From Mycoplasma sp. OR1901 (GTDB lineage Bacteria; Bacillota_I; Bacilli_A; Mycoplasmatales; Metamycoplasmataceae): a stretch of DNA of 64,000 bases. This document shows positions 20,843 to 31,928 of the stretch, piece by piece. A program made the position numbers and the translations under genes. The stretch is from contig NZ_CP054666.1 in NCBI RefSeq assembly GCF_013348745.1, positions 248,001 through 312,000 on the forward strand, given 5' to 3'. The notes below the pieces were generated by a model that was not told the DNA's origin, made no database searches, and worked only from the letters and a program-made list of their open reading frames with translations. The first letter of the stretch is position 1. Every line of letters begins with the position of its first letter.

Positions 20843-22291
20843 TTATTTTTGTTTTTCTTCTTTATTATTGAATGTTTGAATTAATCTAACACATCAATTT
20901 GGTAATGTTTGTGCATCTTCTGATGGTTCTTTTAACATAAATATACCTATTATAGAAGTTAAGGACACTAGTATTATGACGACAAAACCAATTATTGCAT
21001 ACACTAATGTATTATTATATCCAAGTGAATTTCCTATAATTGGAATTAATGAAATTATAATTGTAAATAATGTAAATATAATATAACCTAACCCTCAAAT
21101 TAGAGAGAACATTCAACACATTTTTCTAACATTATTATTCTTGTATTCGTGTGGAAGATTTAAAATAACACCTTGAATACCTCATAGTAATAATCCGGAA
21201 ATAAATCCGAATAGATAAAAGAATATATAACCAGCTGTGTGTTCATTTGTTACTGATGTTTTGAAGATCACTAATGATAAAACGTAGAATAAAATTCCTA
21301 AAGTTAACAATAGTGCAATATATCATTTTCTTTTTATATTATATTTTGAATAAGCTCCTACTGTGATTGGTCCGATAAATACTGCTGATAAGTAAATTAT
21401 TACTCATATTTTTAAAGTTTTAGTAAATCCGGTTACCCCTGAGATATCTTGGAACATTTTTGTTGTGAATATAACCGGGAAAACTGAGGCGCTTAATCAT
21501 CCACCAAAAAGTAGAACTCATGAGTATGTTTCTTTAGTTTTTAAGTATTTTCATAATATTCTAAAACCGTTTTCTTCTTTTTTAGCGTATGTTATCTCAG
21601 TTTTTTTAGGCACATCAAATTTTAGTCCAAATATTATCATTACAACTAACGGAATTAAATTAAGTGAACTTAGAATAGTTAATATTAATTGTCAATTTCT
21701 TACAATTGCTTTTGCTCCTTCTATATTTGTAGTTACAAAAGGTAAAATAGCAATTATTGTTCCGAGTGGATAAGTAAGAATACCAAATGATGATAAAACA
21801 GATTTTTGTTTTTTATTAAAGAAACTAGCTATAACCGGTTGAGTTAATATAATTGTCATTGTTCCACCGATTGCCATTAAAGTACGCATTATTAAAAATA
21901 AAGCATAATAACCACTTGAATGTGGTAAATATTGTGCTGGTATACCGAATAATGTAAGCGAAATAGCTACTATTGTTGTTTTCTTGTGGAAAAGTTTAAC
22001 TAATAATAAAGCTACAACAACTGAACCTATACCTCTACCAAGTGTTACACCCCAGTTAGTTGCTTGCGTCATAAAGTCAAAGGATTTATCTTTGACTATC
22101 TTAAAGTGTGCTAATATTCCAAAGTTATCACCACCTTCAACATAACCTTGACCGTTTAGTGCTCCTGCAAAACCTCAATTAGTTATAAAAATTAAGTATG
22201 CAAATATTATAAAAAACCATAAAAATATTCCATATCCAACTTTATGTTTCTCACTATAAAATTTTAAAAAATTAACTGCTTTATCAATCAT
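20843..22291 (-). CDS. MFS transporter
   Basis: 482 residues with about 12 hydrophobic helices and short charged loops, the form of a major facilitator. An N-terminal FLKFYSEKHKVGYGIFLW segment enters helix 1. A central cytosolic loop (FDVPKKTEITYAKKEENGF) splits two six-helix halves. TNWGVTLGRGIGSV resembles the loop after helix 2 of organophosphate/hexose-phosphate type carriers. The substrate cannot be read from sequence; sugar phosphate is a guess. The start at 22291 follows AGAAGG. Several TGA codons encode Trp. Confidence 0.8.
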
Positions 22292-22401
22292 TTTATTAAC
22301 CTTCTTTATCTGTTATTTGTCTCAATAATAATACACCAATATTTTTAAAATTTATAAAAAAAATGCAAAAAGTGCATTTTTTTAAATGAAAATCAATGTT
22401 T

Positions 22402-23262
22402 TTAGTTAAATTTACTAATTGTAAACTCTTTATCAGATAAATCAATGTTTTCAAAACTAGTATCGGAAGGTGAATCAATTTTTAATAATGCATCTTTTTG
22501 AGCTAAATTTATTCTAGCTTTTAGAGATGTTTTTAAAACCACAATATTTTGATCTTTGAATTCAAGATTAGTTTTTTCAAAATCTATTTTTGAGGCTTTG
22601 TTAGTATCTAAACCATTGAATAAACTTCTAATAAACTCTTCTTTTTTCTGAATATTATTTTCAATATTTTTATATTCAGTTTTTAATGATTCAAAATCAT
22701 CGTACTTATTCAATGATGATTCATTAATTTCTATAGAGCTTTCATTTGAAAAACCAACATAGTTTTTGATATTTTCAAAATTCATTGTTTTAAATCCGTC
22801 AACTTCTAAAACAACCTTATCATATAATTTTGCTGGTGATGTATTTTTTAAGTATAAGCTCACAACTAAGAATAATTTACCTTCTAAATCGTTTGCATAA
22901 GAATTAAAATAAACATTGTATTTTTTATCAAAAATATTTATTAATTCTCCTCTTTTACCAAGAAGGTAAAAATCTTTTTTCTCTAATTCTGCACTTGTTG
23001 GTATTTTCTTTACTTTGAAAAGTTTTTTTCAATATTCATTATTTGCGTCTACATTATTTGTAGTTTTGATAACTGGATTTGAAGCGTAAGCACTTGCGTA
23101 ACTTTTTTTAATTTCAGAATTAAATGTTCCGAAATTAAATGAATGTAATTGTTCTTTTTCTGAAATTTGGTTACTTTTACTTGCTACTAAAGCTCCGGTT
23201 ATACCAGCGATTGATGCTCCAATCACGAAAGCTCCAAAAATTACTTTTAATTTTTTACTCAT
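22402..23262 (-). CDS. Unknown membrane-anchored protein
   Basis: 286 residues, not recognised. A single N-terminal hydrophobic segment (about residues 5-27, LKVIFGAFVIGASIAGITG) acts as an uncleaved anchor or signal. The rest is Lys/Asn/Glu-rich and probably extracellular, with a helical stretch (about 190-230). It starts inside the end of engB (8-base overlap), so it is the last gene of the pta-ackA-coaD-engB operon. One TGA-coded Trp. Confidence 0.75.
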
Positions 23263-23842
23263 TATTTCCTTCCTCGAATGTTTGGTTTATATCCGATATT
23301 AATTGATCTATTCCTGTTTTAGCCTCTGATGAAACTATAAAATAATTATCAAATTTAAATTTATCTCTATTTAATTTAATGCTTTTAAGCAAGCTGCTTT
23401 TATCTTTTTGTTTTAATTTATCAGCTTTTGTGAATACTAAAGTATATCTAAGGCCAATTCTATTTAAAAATTCAATAACATTTTCATCATTCTTAGTGAT
23501 ACTATGTCTTGAGTCTATTAATAAGTAAATTTTAATTAAATTTTTTCTTTCTATTAAAAACTCTTCAATCATTTTCATCATTTGATCAATTTTTTCTTTT
23601 GAAAGTCTAGCGTAACCGTATCCTGGTAAATCTACAAAAACTGCACCAAATTCATTTTCAAAGAAATTTAACATTTGTGTTCTACCTGGAGTTTTTGAAA
23701 CTCTAGCTAATTTTTTATTATCTACAATACTATTTATTAAACTACTTTTACCTACGTTAGAGCGACCTCAAAACGCAATTTCATTATTGTTATGTTCATA
23801 TCAATTTTCGGGTTTGTTGGATGATTTTACAAATTTAAACAT
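23255..23842 (-). CDS. engB: Ribosome-biogenesis GTPase EngB (YsxC/YihA)
   Basis: 195 residues. GTPase for late large-subunit assembly. Motifs: G1 GRSNVGKSS, G2 region TPGRTQ, G3 DLPGYGYA, G4 TKAD, and SSEAKTG near the end. The start at 23842 (MFKFVKSSNKPENW) overlaps the coaD stop by 8 bases and the gene overlaps the next start, indicating translational coupling. TGA-coded Trp at two N-terminal sites. Confidence 0.95.
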
Positions 23843-24263
23843 CTTTTTCCTTTTCTTTTAGAGATTTAATCAATGATGAAGAATAATTTTTATACTGTTC
23901 ATCAGGTAAAATGAAAACTGTTTCTAAGTTATTATTTAAAATTTTATTACCAGAAGCTAAATCTAACTCATATTCTAAATCATTTGTATTTCTGATGGAT
24001 CTAATTAAATATTTTACATCTAACTCTTTTGCAATGTTTGCAGTTAGTTTATTTTCTCCATTGATAATTACAACGTTTTCTAAATTTATGATTTGTTTTT
24101 TTATATTATTTATGTTTTTAATTATATCATTTTTTTCTTTATCTGGATTTTGAGCAACAACCAAGTAAACGGTATCGAAAAGAACTGCTGATTTTTCTAA
24201 AATAGATTTGTGACCGTCGTGAAAAGGATTAAACGACCCTGCGTATATAGCTTTATGATTCAT
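23835..24263 (-). CDS. coaD: Phosphopantetheine adenylyltransferase
   Basis: 142 residues. Cytosolic nucleotidyltransferase that makes dephospho-CoA from ATP and 4'-phosphopantetheine, the penultimate step to CoA. It has the GSFNPFHDGH nucleotide-binding motif at residues 9-18, RSIRNTNDLEYE, and an ISSSxI-like end (NYSSSLIK). Overlaps ackA by 11 bases and engB by 8. Its grouping with pta and ackA links CoA supply to acetyl-CoA use. Confidence 0.95.
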   Translation of the reverse strand: MNHKAIYAGSFNPFHDGHKSILEKSAVLFDTVYLVVAQNPDKEKNDIIKNINNIKKQIINLENVVIINGENKLTANIAKELDVKYLIRSIRNTNDLEYELDLASGNKILNNNLETVFILPDEQYKNYSSSLIKSLKEKEKDV

Positions 24264-25443
24264 AGATTTTTACTACATTTTGTGCTATTAGTAATTCTTC
24301 GTTTGTTCTTATAACAAACACTTTAATTTCAGAATCTTGACTAGAAATTAATTTGTATTCATCTATTTGAGATTCATTTAATTGATCGTCAATAATTATG
24401 TTTTTAATATTAACTTTAGATAAAATTAACTTTCTTAATGTGCTATTGTTTTCACCTATTCCAGCAGTAAATACAATAGCATCAACTTTTGGTCCTACTT
24501 TATTTAAATAATTAACTAAATAATCAACTACCTTTTGTGCATATAATTCAAAAGCAAAAATAGCGTCTGGGTTATTTAATTTAATTTCTTTTTGTATGTC
24601 TCTCATATCACTAGAAATTCCTGAAACTCCTAGCATACCACTTTTTTTGTTTAAAATTTCTGTTAATTCACTAATTGTTAAACCTGATTCTTTAATTAAG
24701 AATTCATGTATTGAAGGATCGATATCTCCTGAACGAGTACCCATCATAATTCCTGCTAATGGAGTTAAACCCATTGAAGTATCGATCGATTTATTATCTT
24801 TAATAGCACAAAGACTTGCACCATTTCCTAAGTGAACATTAACGAAGTTAACCTTATCTTTGTTCAATATTTCTTTTAGTTTTAAAGTTATAAATTGGTG
24901 TGAAATTCCGTGTGCTCCATATTTTTTAATATTATATTTTTCGCTAATTTCTTTTGGGAGTGGATAAGTGTAATTAACTTTATCTATTGTTGTGTGGAAT
25001 GCTGTATCAAAATCTGCTGTAAGCTTTGATTTTGGAAACATTTTTTGAAATCCCTTAATTGTTTTAATTGCAGCAGGATTATGTAATGGTGCATAAATTG
25101 AAATATCATCAATGATTTTAATTTCTTTTTCACTTAATTTTGTTGTTGAATTAAAATATTTACCACCTTGAACAATTCTAAAACCAATATATTCAATTTC
25201 TTCTTTGTTTTTAACTAAATTCATGCTTTGCATAAGCTGATAAATTCCTTCAACTGCATCGTCATGATTTTTTAAGACCATCTGTAATGTTTCTTTTTGG
25301 TTATCTGTTTTAATTGTTATAGCTCCATCACTTAGTCCGATTCTCTCTGCTAAACCGTTTGCAATTAATTTAAAAGTATTTTTTTCAAAAATACTTATTT
25401 TTATTGAACTACTTCCCGGGTTTACTGCTATTATTTTATTCAT
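24253..25443 (-). CDS. ackA: Acetate kinase
   Basis: 396 residues. Converts acetyl phosphate and ADP to acetate and ATP, the final energy step of fermentation. MNKIIAVNPGSSSIK start, GAHGISHQF, VHLGNGASLCAI and FTAGIGENN motifs all match. The ATG at 25443 has GGAG six bases upstream; the in-frame TTG four codons earlier overlaps that site and is unlikely. Overlaps pta by 8 bases and coaD by 11. Confidence 0.97.
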   Translation of the reverse strand: MNKIIAVNPGSSSIKISIFEKNTFKLIANGLAERIGLSDGAITIKTDNQKETLQMVLKNHDDAVEGIYQLMQSMNLVKNKEEIEYIGFRIVQGGKYFNSTTKLSEKEIKIIDDISIYAPLHNPAAIKTIKGFQKMFPKSKLTADFDTAFHTTIDKVNYTYPLPKEISEKYNIKKYGAHGISHQFITLKLKEILNKDKVNFVNVHLGNGASLCAIKDNKSIDTSMGLTPLAGIMMGTRSGDIDPSIHEFLIKESGLTISELTEILNKKSGMLGVSGISSDMRDIQKEIKLNNPDAIFAFELYAQKVVDYLVNYLNKVGPKVDAIVFTAGIGENNSTLRKLILSKVNIKNIIIDDQLNESQIDEYKLISSQDSEIKVFVIRTNEELLIAQNVVKIYES

Positions 25444-26368
25444 TTTTATCTCCAATTTGTAATACTGTAATGTAAATTGTATAAATTATATCCTTAATTT
25501 TAGCACCTCTAGATAAATCGTTTGCAGGTTGATTTAAACCTAATAATATAGGACCGAATGCATCATATTTAGCTAAATATTGAACCAGTTTATATCCAAT
25601 GTTAGCGGAATTAAGATCCGGAAAAACAAAAGACGTAAAATCAATATTATATAAATTGTTATCTTTTGTTTTTTTATAACGAACTTCTTTATCAAAAGCG
25701 GCATCAAATTGAACTTCTCCAATCACTTTACGATTTTCAATTTGATCTTGTAATAATTTAGCTACTTCTCTGATTTTATTTGTTTGTTCATTTTGAACAC
25801 TACCATAAGTTGAAAAACTTAAGAAAGCTAGATTACTTTTTATATTTAGTTTTTCTAAAAAATCAATATGATTTTTCCCTATGTTGTATAAGGTTTTTTC
25901 ATTTATATCAATATTAACAGAAGGATCACTAAAAAAAAGAGTATTGTCATCTTTAACTAAAAACATTAAAGATGACAATCTTTCAGTATTAGGTGCTAAT
26001 CCTATTATTTTTAATGTTGCTCTAATAAAATCGGCGCTAGTATATGAAAGTCCACCGACTACTCCGTGAAAATAACCTTTTTTAAGTAAAATTAAACTTG
26101 AATATAACTCATCATATTTATCAAACGTAGAATTAACTACTTCGTGTGATTCTTTACCTTTTCTTAGTTCATAATAGAAATCCTTTTTATCTAAAAGGGC
26201 ATTTTTGTATTTGTTTTTAATATCGGCATATTTAAATAATTTAATTTTTGGATGATTTTTAAAAAAATCAAGTGTTTCATTGATTATCGGATCGTTATCA
26301 ACCAACAAAATTTTCACTTCATTATTTAAATTGCTTATTTTTTTGTCTATTTCTTTATAAAAATTCAT
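25436..26368 (-). CDS. pta: Phosphate acetyltransferase
   Basis: 310 residues, the short bacterial form. Makes acetyl phosphate from acetyl-CoA and phosphate, feeding AckA. The C-terminal catalytic half shows GVVGGLSYTSADFIRA, VIGEVQFDAAFD, TSFVFPDLNSANIGYK and DAFGPILLGLNQPANDLSRG. First gene of a five-gene minus-strand operon with consecutive overlaps. No TGA-coded Trp. Confidence 0.96.
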   Translation of the reverse strand: MNFYKEIDKKISNLNNEVKILLVDNDPIINETLDFFKNHPKIKLFKYADIKNKYKNALLDKKDFYYELRKGKESHEVVNSTFDKYDELYSSLILLKKGYFHGVVGGLSYTSADFIRATLKIIGLAPNTERLSSLMFLVKDDNTLFFSDPSVNIDINEKTLYNIGKNHIDFLEKLNIKSNLAFLSFSTYGSVQNEQTNKIREVAKLLQDQIENRKVIGEVQFDAAFDKEVRYKKTKDNNLYNIDFTSFVFPDLNSANIGYKLVQYLAKYDAFGPILLGLNQPANDLSRGAKIKDIIYTIYITVLQIGDKNE

Positions 26369-26730
26369 TTGTTCCTTATTTATTTATCATATTTAATTTT
26401 AAATAAATTTATAAAATAAAAAATAAGAATTTTTAATTTGTAGTGCAAAAGTGGTTATTATTGTGATAAATTAATATTTTTTAATTATGTGTTTAAAAGT
26501 TATTATATAATTCTTTATACCAAGAGGAAAATAAATAACAAATAACAAAAACGCAATATAATCGCATTAAGCGAAAAAATACTTAGTTAATTATAAGATT
26601 ATAAAACGATTTTATTAATTTATCTAAATAAAGTTCAAATTTACACTTTATTGATTTTTATTTATCAAATTTTGGGATTTTTACACAAATATGAAAATAT
26701 TTGTAACTCTTTATTTTAAGAAAGGAAATA
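26369..26730 (+). promoter_or_regulatory. Long upstream region and leader of ptsG
   Basis: No gene in 362 bases. On the plus strand TATAAT boxes at 26506-26511 and 26557-26562 would give leaders of about 160-215 bases. An 8-bp inverted repeat AATAAAGT / ACTTTATT (26627-26634 and 26645-26652) is followed by a T-rich stretch, a possible weak hairpin in the leader. AAGAAAGGAA supplies the ribosome site. Pta's own promoter must lie at the left end on the minus strand; no clear box was chosen. Confidence 0.4.
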
Positions 26731-29241
26731 ATGAAAGCAATTTTCAGAAAAAGAGCAACTTCTGAGAAAAAACAGAAAATGAATAATAGTGATTCTAGCA
26801 AATTACGTAAAATTTTGTCTAAAATTTCAGGTGCATTTATGTTACCTATTTCTATTATGTCAATCGCTGGTTTATTCTTAGGGGTTGGGGCTGCGATTAG
26901 TGGCCAGGGTGCAGATGGTTCTGCACTACAGACTTTCGGTAATGCTATTAGCGCGTTGGGTAGTCCAGTCTTCGCAGCATTACCGTTATTATTTGCATCA
27001 GCATTCGTAATAGCATTTACCGATGAAGCTGGTGTAGGTGTATTTGCGACCATAATTGGTTATATGGTTTTCTTAGCCATCCAGGCCGTATTTATTACAC
27101 CTGTTGAAAAGGATGTATTCTTAATGGATCCTACAACAAAAGAATTTATTCTAAACAATGGTGAAAAAGTTAAAACAGGTACAGAACTTGTTGGATACAA
27201 AATTTTATTCACACAGGGTGGACGTAATCCTGAAACACTTAAAAAATTAGTTGGTTCAACTTTAGGTGTTACATCATTACAAACATCTGTTTTTGGTGGT
27301 ATTGCAGTGGGTCTTACAGTACAATATCTATACAATAGATTCCATGTAATTCAACTACCAAAATTCTTATCATTCTTTGGTGGTAAGAGATTCGTTTCAA
27401 TAATAACAATACCAGCGTCATTTGCATTAGCGATGTTATTCTTATTATTTTGACCATGAGTGGGGGTTGCATTAAACTCATTCGGGAACGCATTACAAAA
27501 AGTTCCATATGGTATTGAATCATTAATCTTCGGGTACTTCGAAAGATCATTAATACCATTTGGTCTACACCACGTATTTTACGCTCCACTATGATATTCT
27601 AGTGCTGGTGGTAGCGTTAGTGAGTCATTAAACGTATGACAAGAGGGTATTGCAAATGCAGGTGATACTCTTGAAGCAGGAGCTACTTTAAAAGCTTTAA
27701 TTAAAACAGTTACAGAAAACCCAGACAAGTTTAAAGGTGATTCAACTGCAGCCGTTAACTTATTAGAGTTTAACTTCAATGCTGTTGATTATTCAATTAC
27801 AAAAGCAAGTGGAGAAGTTCTTAAATTTAATAAACCTATATTCCAATTTGTTGCAGAGGATTTAGGTATTAAAATTGGTAGATTTGCCGATGGTAAATTT
27901 GCAGTTATGATGTTTGGTTTACCAGCAGCAGCTGTTGCCATGATTTTTGCAGCACCAAAAGAAAATAGAAAAGTAGCAGCAGGTACAGTATTACCAGCAG
28001 CATTCACTTCATTAGTAACAGGGGTTACAGAACCAATTGAATTTACATTCTTATTCTTATCACCTCTATTATTCTGAGGTTTCCACGCATTCACAATAGC
28101 TACATCATTTATGTTTGCAAACTTATTAGGAGTTCACATTCCTATGGTATTCTCAGGTGGAATTTTAGACTTAACACTTTACGGAATTATTCCAGTTGCT
28201 AAAGGAACACAATTCTACTACGTACTTGTTTTAGGTTTAGGATATGCACCAATTTACTTCCTTGTATTCTACTTCTGAATCAAAAAAGCAGACTTAGCTA
28301 CACCAGGACGTGGTGGAAATACAAAACTATTTACTAAAAAAGACTTTTTAAGTAAAAAACAACAAGAAACAAATTCTTCAAATGCAAAATTTGAAAATAT
28401 CGACCAACAAGCTTTAGCATTAGTTCAAGCATTTGGTGGTCTAGAAAACATTAAAGCATTTAATAACTGTGCTTCAAGACTTAGATATGATGTTAAAGAC
28501 ACATCTAAAGTTAATGAAGGTTTACTTAAACAAGCAGGTGCTTTTGGGGTTAAATTCGAAGGTCAAACACACGTTCAAGCTATTTTAGGTCCATCAGCTG
28601 AACAAGTTAACTCAAAAATTAAATCACAAAGAAATTTAATTGCTGAATGAGAACAAGCACACAAAGAAAATAACGTTTCAACTCAAGAACTTGCGGCAAA
28701 TAATGTTGTAACTACACCAGTTGTAAATCAAACTAATGATGAATTAGTAGATGCAAGCGCACTTGATAGAAAATCAGTTAAAATCAAAACAGTTGCTAAA
28801 GGTGAAATTTTACCTTTAGAATCTCTTAAAGACGGAGTATTCTCAGAAAAATTAATGGGAGATGGATTCGTAGTTAGATTTGACGCTGAAAAAGTTGGAA
28901 ATGTTTATTCACCAGTTAAAGGTACAATTGTTTCGTTATTTGATTCTAAACATGCGTATGGTATCGAAACAAAAGATGGTGTTAAAATTCTAGTACACAT
29001 TGGAATTGATACTGTTAAATTAAATGGTGAAGGTTTCAAATCACATGTAAAAATGGGACAAAAAGTTAACGCAGGAGATAAATTAGCTTCAGTTGACTTA
29101 GGTCTAGTTCAAAAACACGGATACTTATCTGATGTAGTTGTTATCGTATTACAAGAAAGTACTTTAAATAAGTTTAGTCTTATTGAAGGAAAAACAAAAG
29201 CTCTAACAACATCAGAAATGGTCGGAACAGTAGTTAGATAA
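26731..29241 (+). CDS. ptsG: Glucose-type PTS transporter EIICBA
   Basis: 836 residues. Imports and phosphorylates sugar, most likely glucose. EIIC comes first (about residues 25-540, around ten hydrophobic helices, GLHHVFYAPLWYS and TGVTEPIEFTF signatures). EIIB follows with its phospho-Cys580 in NNCASRLRYDV. The C-terminal EIIA has active His756 in ILVHIGIDTVKLNGEGF. It receives phosphate from PtsI via HPr. The EIIC loop around residues 300-380 looks longer than usual. TGA encodes Trp several times. Followed by its own terminator, so a single-gene unit. Confidence 0.95.
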
Positions 29242-29245
29242 AAAT

Positions 29246-29278
29246 AAAAATTCTCGCAAATTAGTGCGAGAATTTTTC
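29246..29278. terminator. Terminator, ptsG / small membrane gene
   Basis: AAAAATTCTCGC / GCGAGAATTTTT stem with an 8-base loop; usable on both strands. Confidence 0.88.
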
Positions 29279-29284
29279 TATACT

Positions 29285-29644
29285 TTAACCTTTAATTGTT
29301 AAAATCAATATTACTATTGCTACACTTAAAAATACTACTGACATGAATAAAGGGAAGTTGTATTTAGCTCTTTGTCAAGCTGGTAAGTACATACCTGTAG
29401 ATTCATATTTAATGTTTTTTTGTCTAGGGTTATCTTTAATATATTGTTCTAGTTGTTTTTCTTTGAAAGAAGTTATTTTTAATTTCGAATTCCTATGAAA
29501 GAAAATCATCATCAATGAAAGTAAAACTAACGCAATCATTAAAATTATTTTAGCTCATAAAGGAAGAACGGATAATCCTTTACTAGGCTCAACATCGAAC
29601 TGGGTCGAGTTTAAAATTATATTTAAGTTGTTTTTTGATATCAC
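29285..29644 (-). CDS. Small two-helix membrane protein, unknown (GTG start)
   Basis: 119 residues from a GTG at 29644 with GAGGAAAC upstream. Two hydrophobic segments (about residues 29-49 and 95-116) flank a charged loop containing RNSKLKITSFKEKQLEQYIK. Two TGA codons encode Trp. Not recognised. Convergent with ptsG and divergent from the SPFH gene, so probably monocistronic. Confidence 0.7.
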
Positions 29645-29862
29645 GTTTCCTCTTTCGTTTATTAATTTTTAATTAATAAAACTTATTTTTTAATTCTTAT
29701 AATTAATTTTAAAGAAATTTAGAAAAATAATAAGCATATAGTTTTATTTTTATTCAAAATATGAAATATATGATGGTGTTCCATAAAAATATCAATATAA
29801 AATGATAAAATTTTTTTGTTAGTATTAATTTAATACAACGATTTAAATTTTAAAGGAGAAAT

Positions 29863-30789
29863 ATGGTAGGAAAAATTATTGGAATTATTTTTGCAGTTAT
29901 TTTTTTATTGCTTTTAATTATTATAGCGATATCATCGATAAAAGTTATTCCACAGACTAAATTTGCTATTGTTGAACGTTTAGGAAAATATAATAAAACA
30001 TTAGAAAATGGTATTAACTTTATAATTCCGTTCATCGATAGAGTGGTAGCTAGTGAAAACTATAAAGAAAAGGTGTTAGACTTCCCTGAACAAGACATTA
30101 TAACTAAGGATAATGCAACAATTAAAGTGGATACAGTTGTTTATTTAAAAATAACTGATCCAAAATTATTTATTTATGGTGCTGAAAATTCAATGAAAGC
30201 AATTGAAAATCTTTCTGCAACTACATTAAGAAACTTGCTTGGTGAATTAGAGTTAGATGAAACTTTAACATCAAGGGATACAATTAATTCTAAATTAACA
30301 ATAATCTTAGATGAAGCATCTGATTCTTGAGGAATTAAAGTACACCGTGTCGAAATTAAAAACATAATTCCGCCAACTGACATTCAAAACGCAATGGAAA
30401 AACAAATGCGTGCAGAAAGAGAAAAAAGAGCTAATATATTAGAAGCTGAAGGTTCTAAAGCATCATCAATCTTAATTGCTGAAGGTCAAAAGGAAGCTAA
30501 AATATTACAAGCAGAAGCTGAAAAACAATCCCAAATTCTTAAAGCTGAAGCTAAAAAAGCAACTGAAATTTTAGAAGCTGAAGGTAAAAAGAAAGCGATT
30601 GACTTAATTAATGAAACTAATTTAAATAATCAAATTTTAACACTAAAAGCAATTGAGCAATTAAAAGAAATTGCTAATGGTAAGGCGACAAAAATTTTCT
30701 TACCTTCAAATCTAACTTCATTAGCAGGTACTATGTCGTTAGCTTCTGAATTATTTGATAAAGACAAAGAAAACAAAAAAGAAAAATAG
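29863..30789 (+). CDS. SPFH/Band-7 domain membrane protein (stomatin-like)
   Basis: 308 residues. N-terminal TM helix (about 5-26), then the SPFH domain (VIPQTKFAIVERLGKYNKTL, FPEQDIITKDNATIKVDTVV, about residues 30-180). A long Ala/Glu/Lys coiled coil of repeating AEG/AEAxK units follows (about 185-250). Ends with a short conserved-looking FLPSNLTSLAG segment. Relatives scaffold membrane microdomains and protease complexes. The usual partner NfeD is not next to it. AAGGAG precedes the ATG. One TGA-coded Trp. Confidence 0.9.
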
Positions 30790-30796
30790 GATTTTA

Positions 30797-30832
30797 TGAA
30801 ATACCATTAATATAAGAGATGGTATTTTTTAA
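30797..30832 (+). terminator. Terminator after the SPFH gene
   Basis: Stem AAATACCAT / ATGGTATTT with an approximately 12-base loop, then T residues. Confidence 0.75.
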
Positions 30833-30957
30833 TTCGACTTATACAACTTTTTTTGAGAAATAAAAAGTTTATTCCATAAATATGAAAAAAATATTGCTTA
30901 TGTATCAAGTTTCCCTTTTAATTACAGAAAGTTATAAAAATCAGTATATATATGTTC

Positions 30958-30963
30958 TATAAT
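30958..30963 (+). promoter_or_regulatory. -10 box of the small gene at 31009
   Basis: TATAAT about 46 bases before the ATG, with GGAGG at 30999-31003. Confidence 0.45.
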
Positions 30964-31008
30964 AAAGTTAAATATATATGTATAGTTTTAATATTATCGG
31001 AGGTAAAA

Positions 31009-31224
31009 ATGTACAAATATAAAGCAAAATTAATCTCAAGTGGAGAAGTTATCGCGAAAGCAAACACACTTGATGAATTAGAAGGATTAATTAAAGGATT
31101 TCGTAGAGGTCAAAAACATGGAATTCATACACAAGGTAATGAAAAAATAGAAGTAATTCATGTTGAAAGAGATCACTTAAAAGGTGAAAGCTACTCTAAG
31201 GATATTTTAATTAAAATAGTTTAA
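31009..31224 (+). CDS. Small conserved mycoplasma protein, unknown
   Basis: 71 residues with a strong GGAGG site. It begins MYKYKAKLISSGEVI, continues TLDELEGLIKGFRRGQK, and ends EVIHVERDHLKGE..ILIKIV. Basic and soluble, no membrane segment. The pattern of a short beta strand, a helix and an RRGQKHG turn suggests a nucleic-acid or protein-binding mini-domain; this is inference. It resembles a small family seen across the Hominis group (possibly the one called MAG6790; name from memory). Own promoter and terminator. Confidence 0.65.
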   Translation: MYKYKAKLISSGEVIAKANTLDELEGLIKGFRRGQKHGIHTQGNEKIEVIHVERDHLKGESYSKDILIKIV

Positions 31225-31238
31225 TTAAATCATGATTT

Positions 31239-31274
31239 AAAAAGTAACGATAAATAAACTATCGTTACTTTTTA
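31239..31274. terminator. Bidirectional terminator
   Basis: AAAAAGTAACGATA / TATCGTTACTTTTT stem with a 7-base loop between convergent genes. Confidence 0.88.
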
Positions 31275-31928
31275 TTTGCCTAATAATGTAGGTATTCCAA
31301 AAATAATAAATGATATTGATACGTTAATTATAATTATTCAAAACAGAGAATAGTTTTTCTTAGCTAGTCAATATGAATATAATATACCCACTGGAACAAA
31401 AATCTTCAGTAATATATTTTTATAACCTATGAAAATATTTTTACTATTCAACATTGCATATTTATCAACACCTTTGTTGAATGTAATTTCAGGTGCGAAC
31501 ACTCCGATAAATAATTGAATTGCTAAACTAATAATTATTCCTGAAACAATAGGCTTCATAATTGTCATTAAGTTTTTTGTAAATGTATTAGTTCTAAACT
31601 TGCTTATGTATTTCATCGCTAATAAAACCATGATAATTGCTGGTAAGCAGAATACTAAATAAGTTAAGAAAATTGCTAGGTATCCTCATCATTCACCGTT
31701 AGCTACTAAATAACCAGTGAAAAAAGCAAATTTAGTAGATACAACACCAGGTGTTGTGTTTGAAACTGTAAATATTTTATTGATTGTATCATCATTAATA
31801 TTAGAACCAAAAGCAGAATTTAATAAATTTCACATTCAACTAAAGATAGGCATGAATACCTGGCCACCACCAAAAACAATTAATGAAACTAAAATTAATA
31901 GTGGTATTGAAACTAATAGTGCTATCAT
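31272..31928 (-). CDS. Chromate transporter (ChrA half), second gene of pair
   Basis: 218 residues and five to six helices. Family signature VFGGGQVFMPIFSW near the N-terminus and NTTPGVVSTKFAFFTGY. Short-chain ChrA proteins act as a heterodimer of two adjacent half-size subunits; the natural substrate in mollicutes is unknown (chromate/sulfate-like anion by family). Its ATG overlaps the stop of the upstream half by one base (TAATG). TGA-coded Trp is frequent, including WW in GEWWGY. Confidence 0.88.

Noticed and set aside
25443..25455. TTG start four codons upstream for ackA
   Set aside because: The TTG overlaps the ribosome site that serves the ATG at 25443, and the family begins at MNKIIAVN.
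27060..28094. Several minus-strand frames opposite ptsG
   Set aside because: Shadows of the EIIC coding sequence with no ribosome sites.
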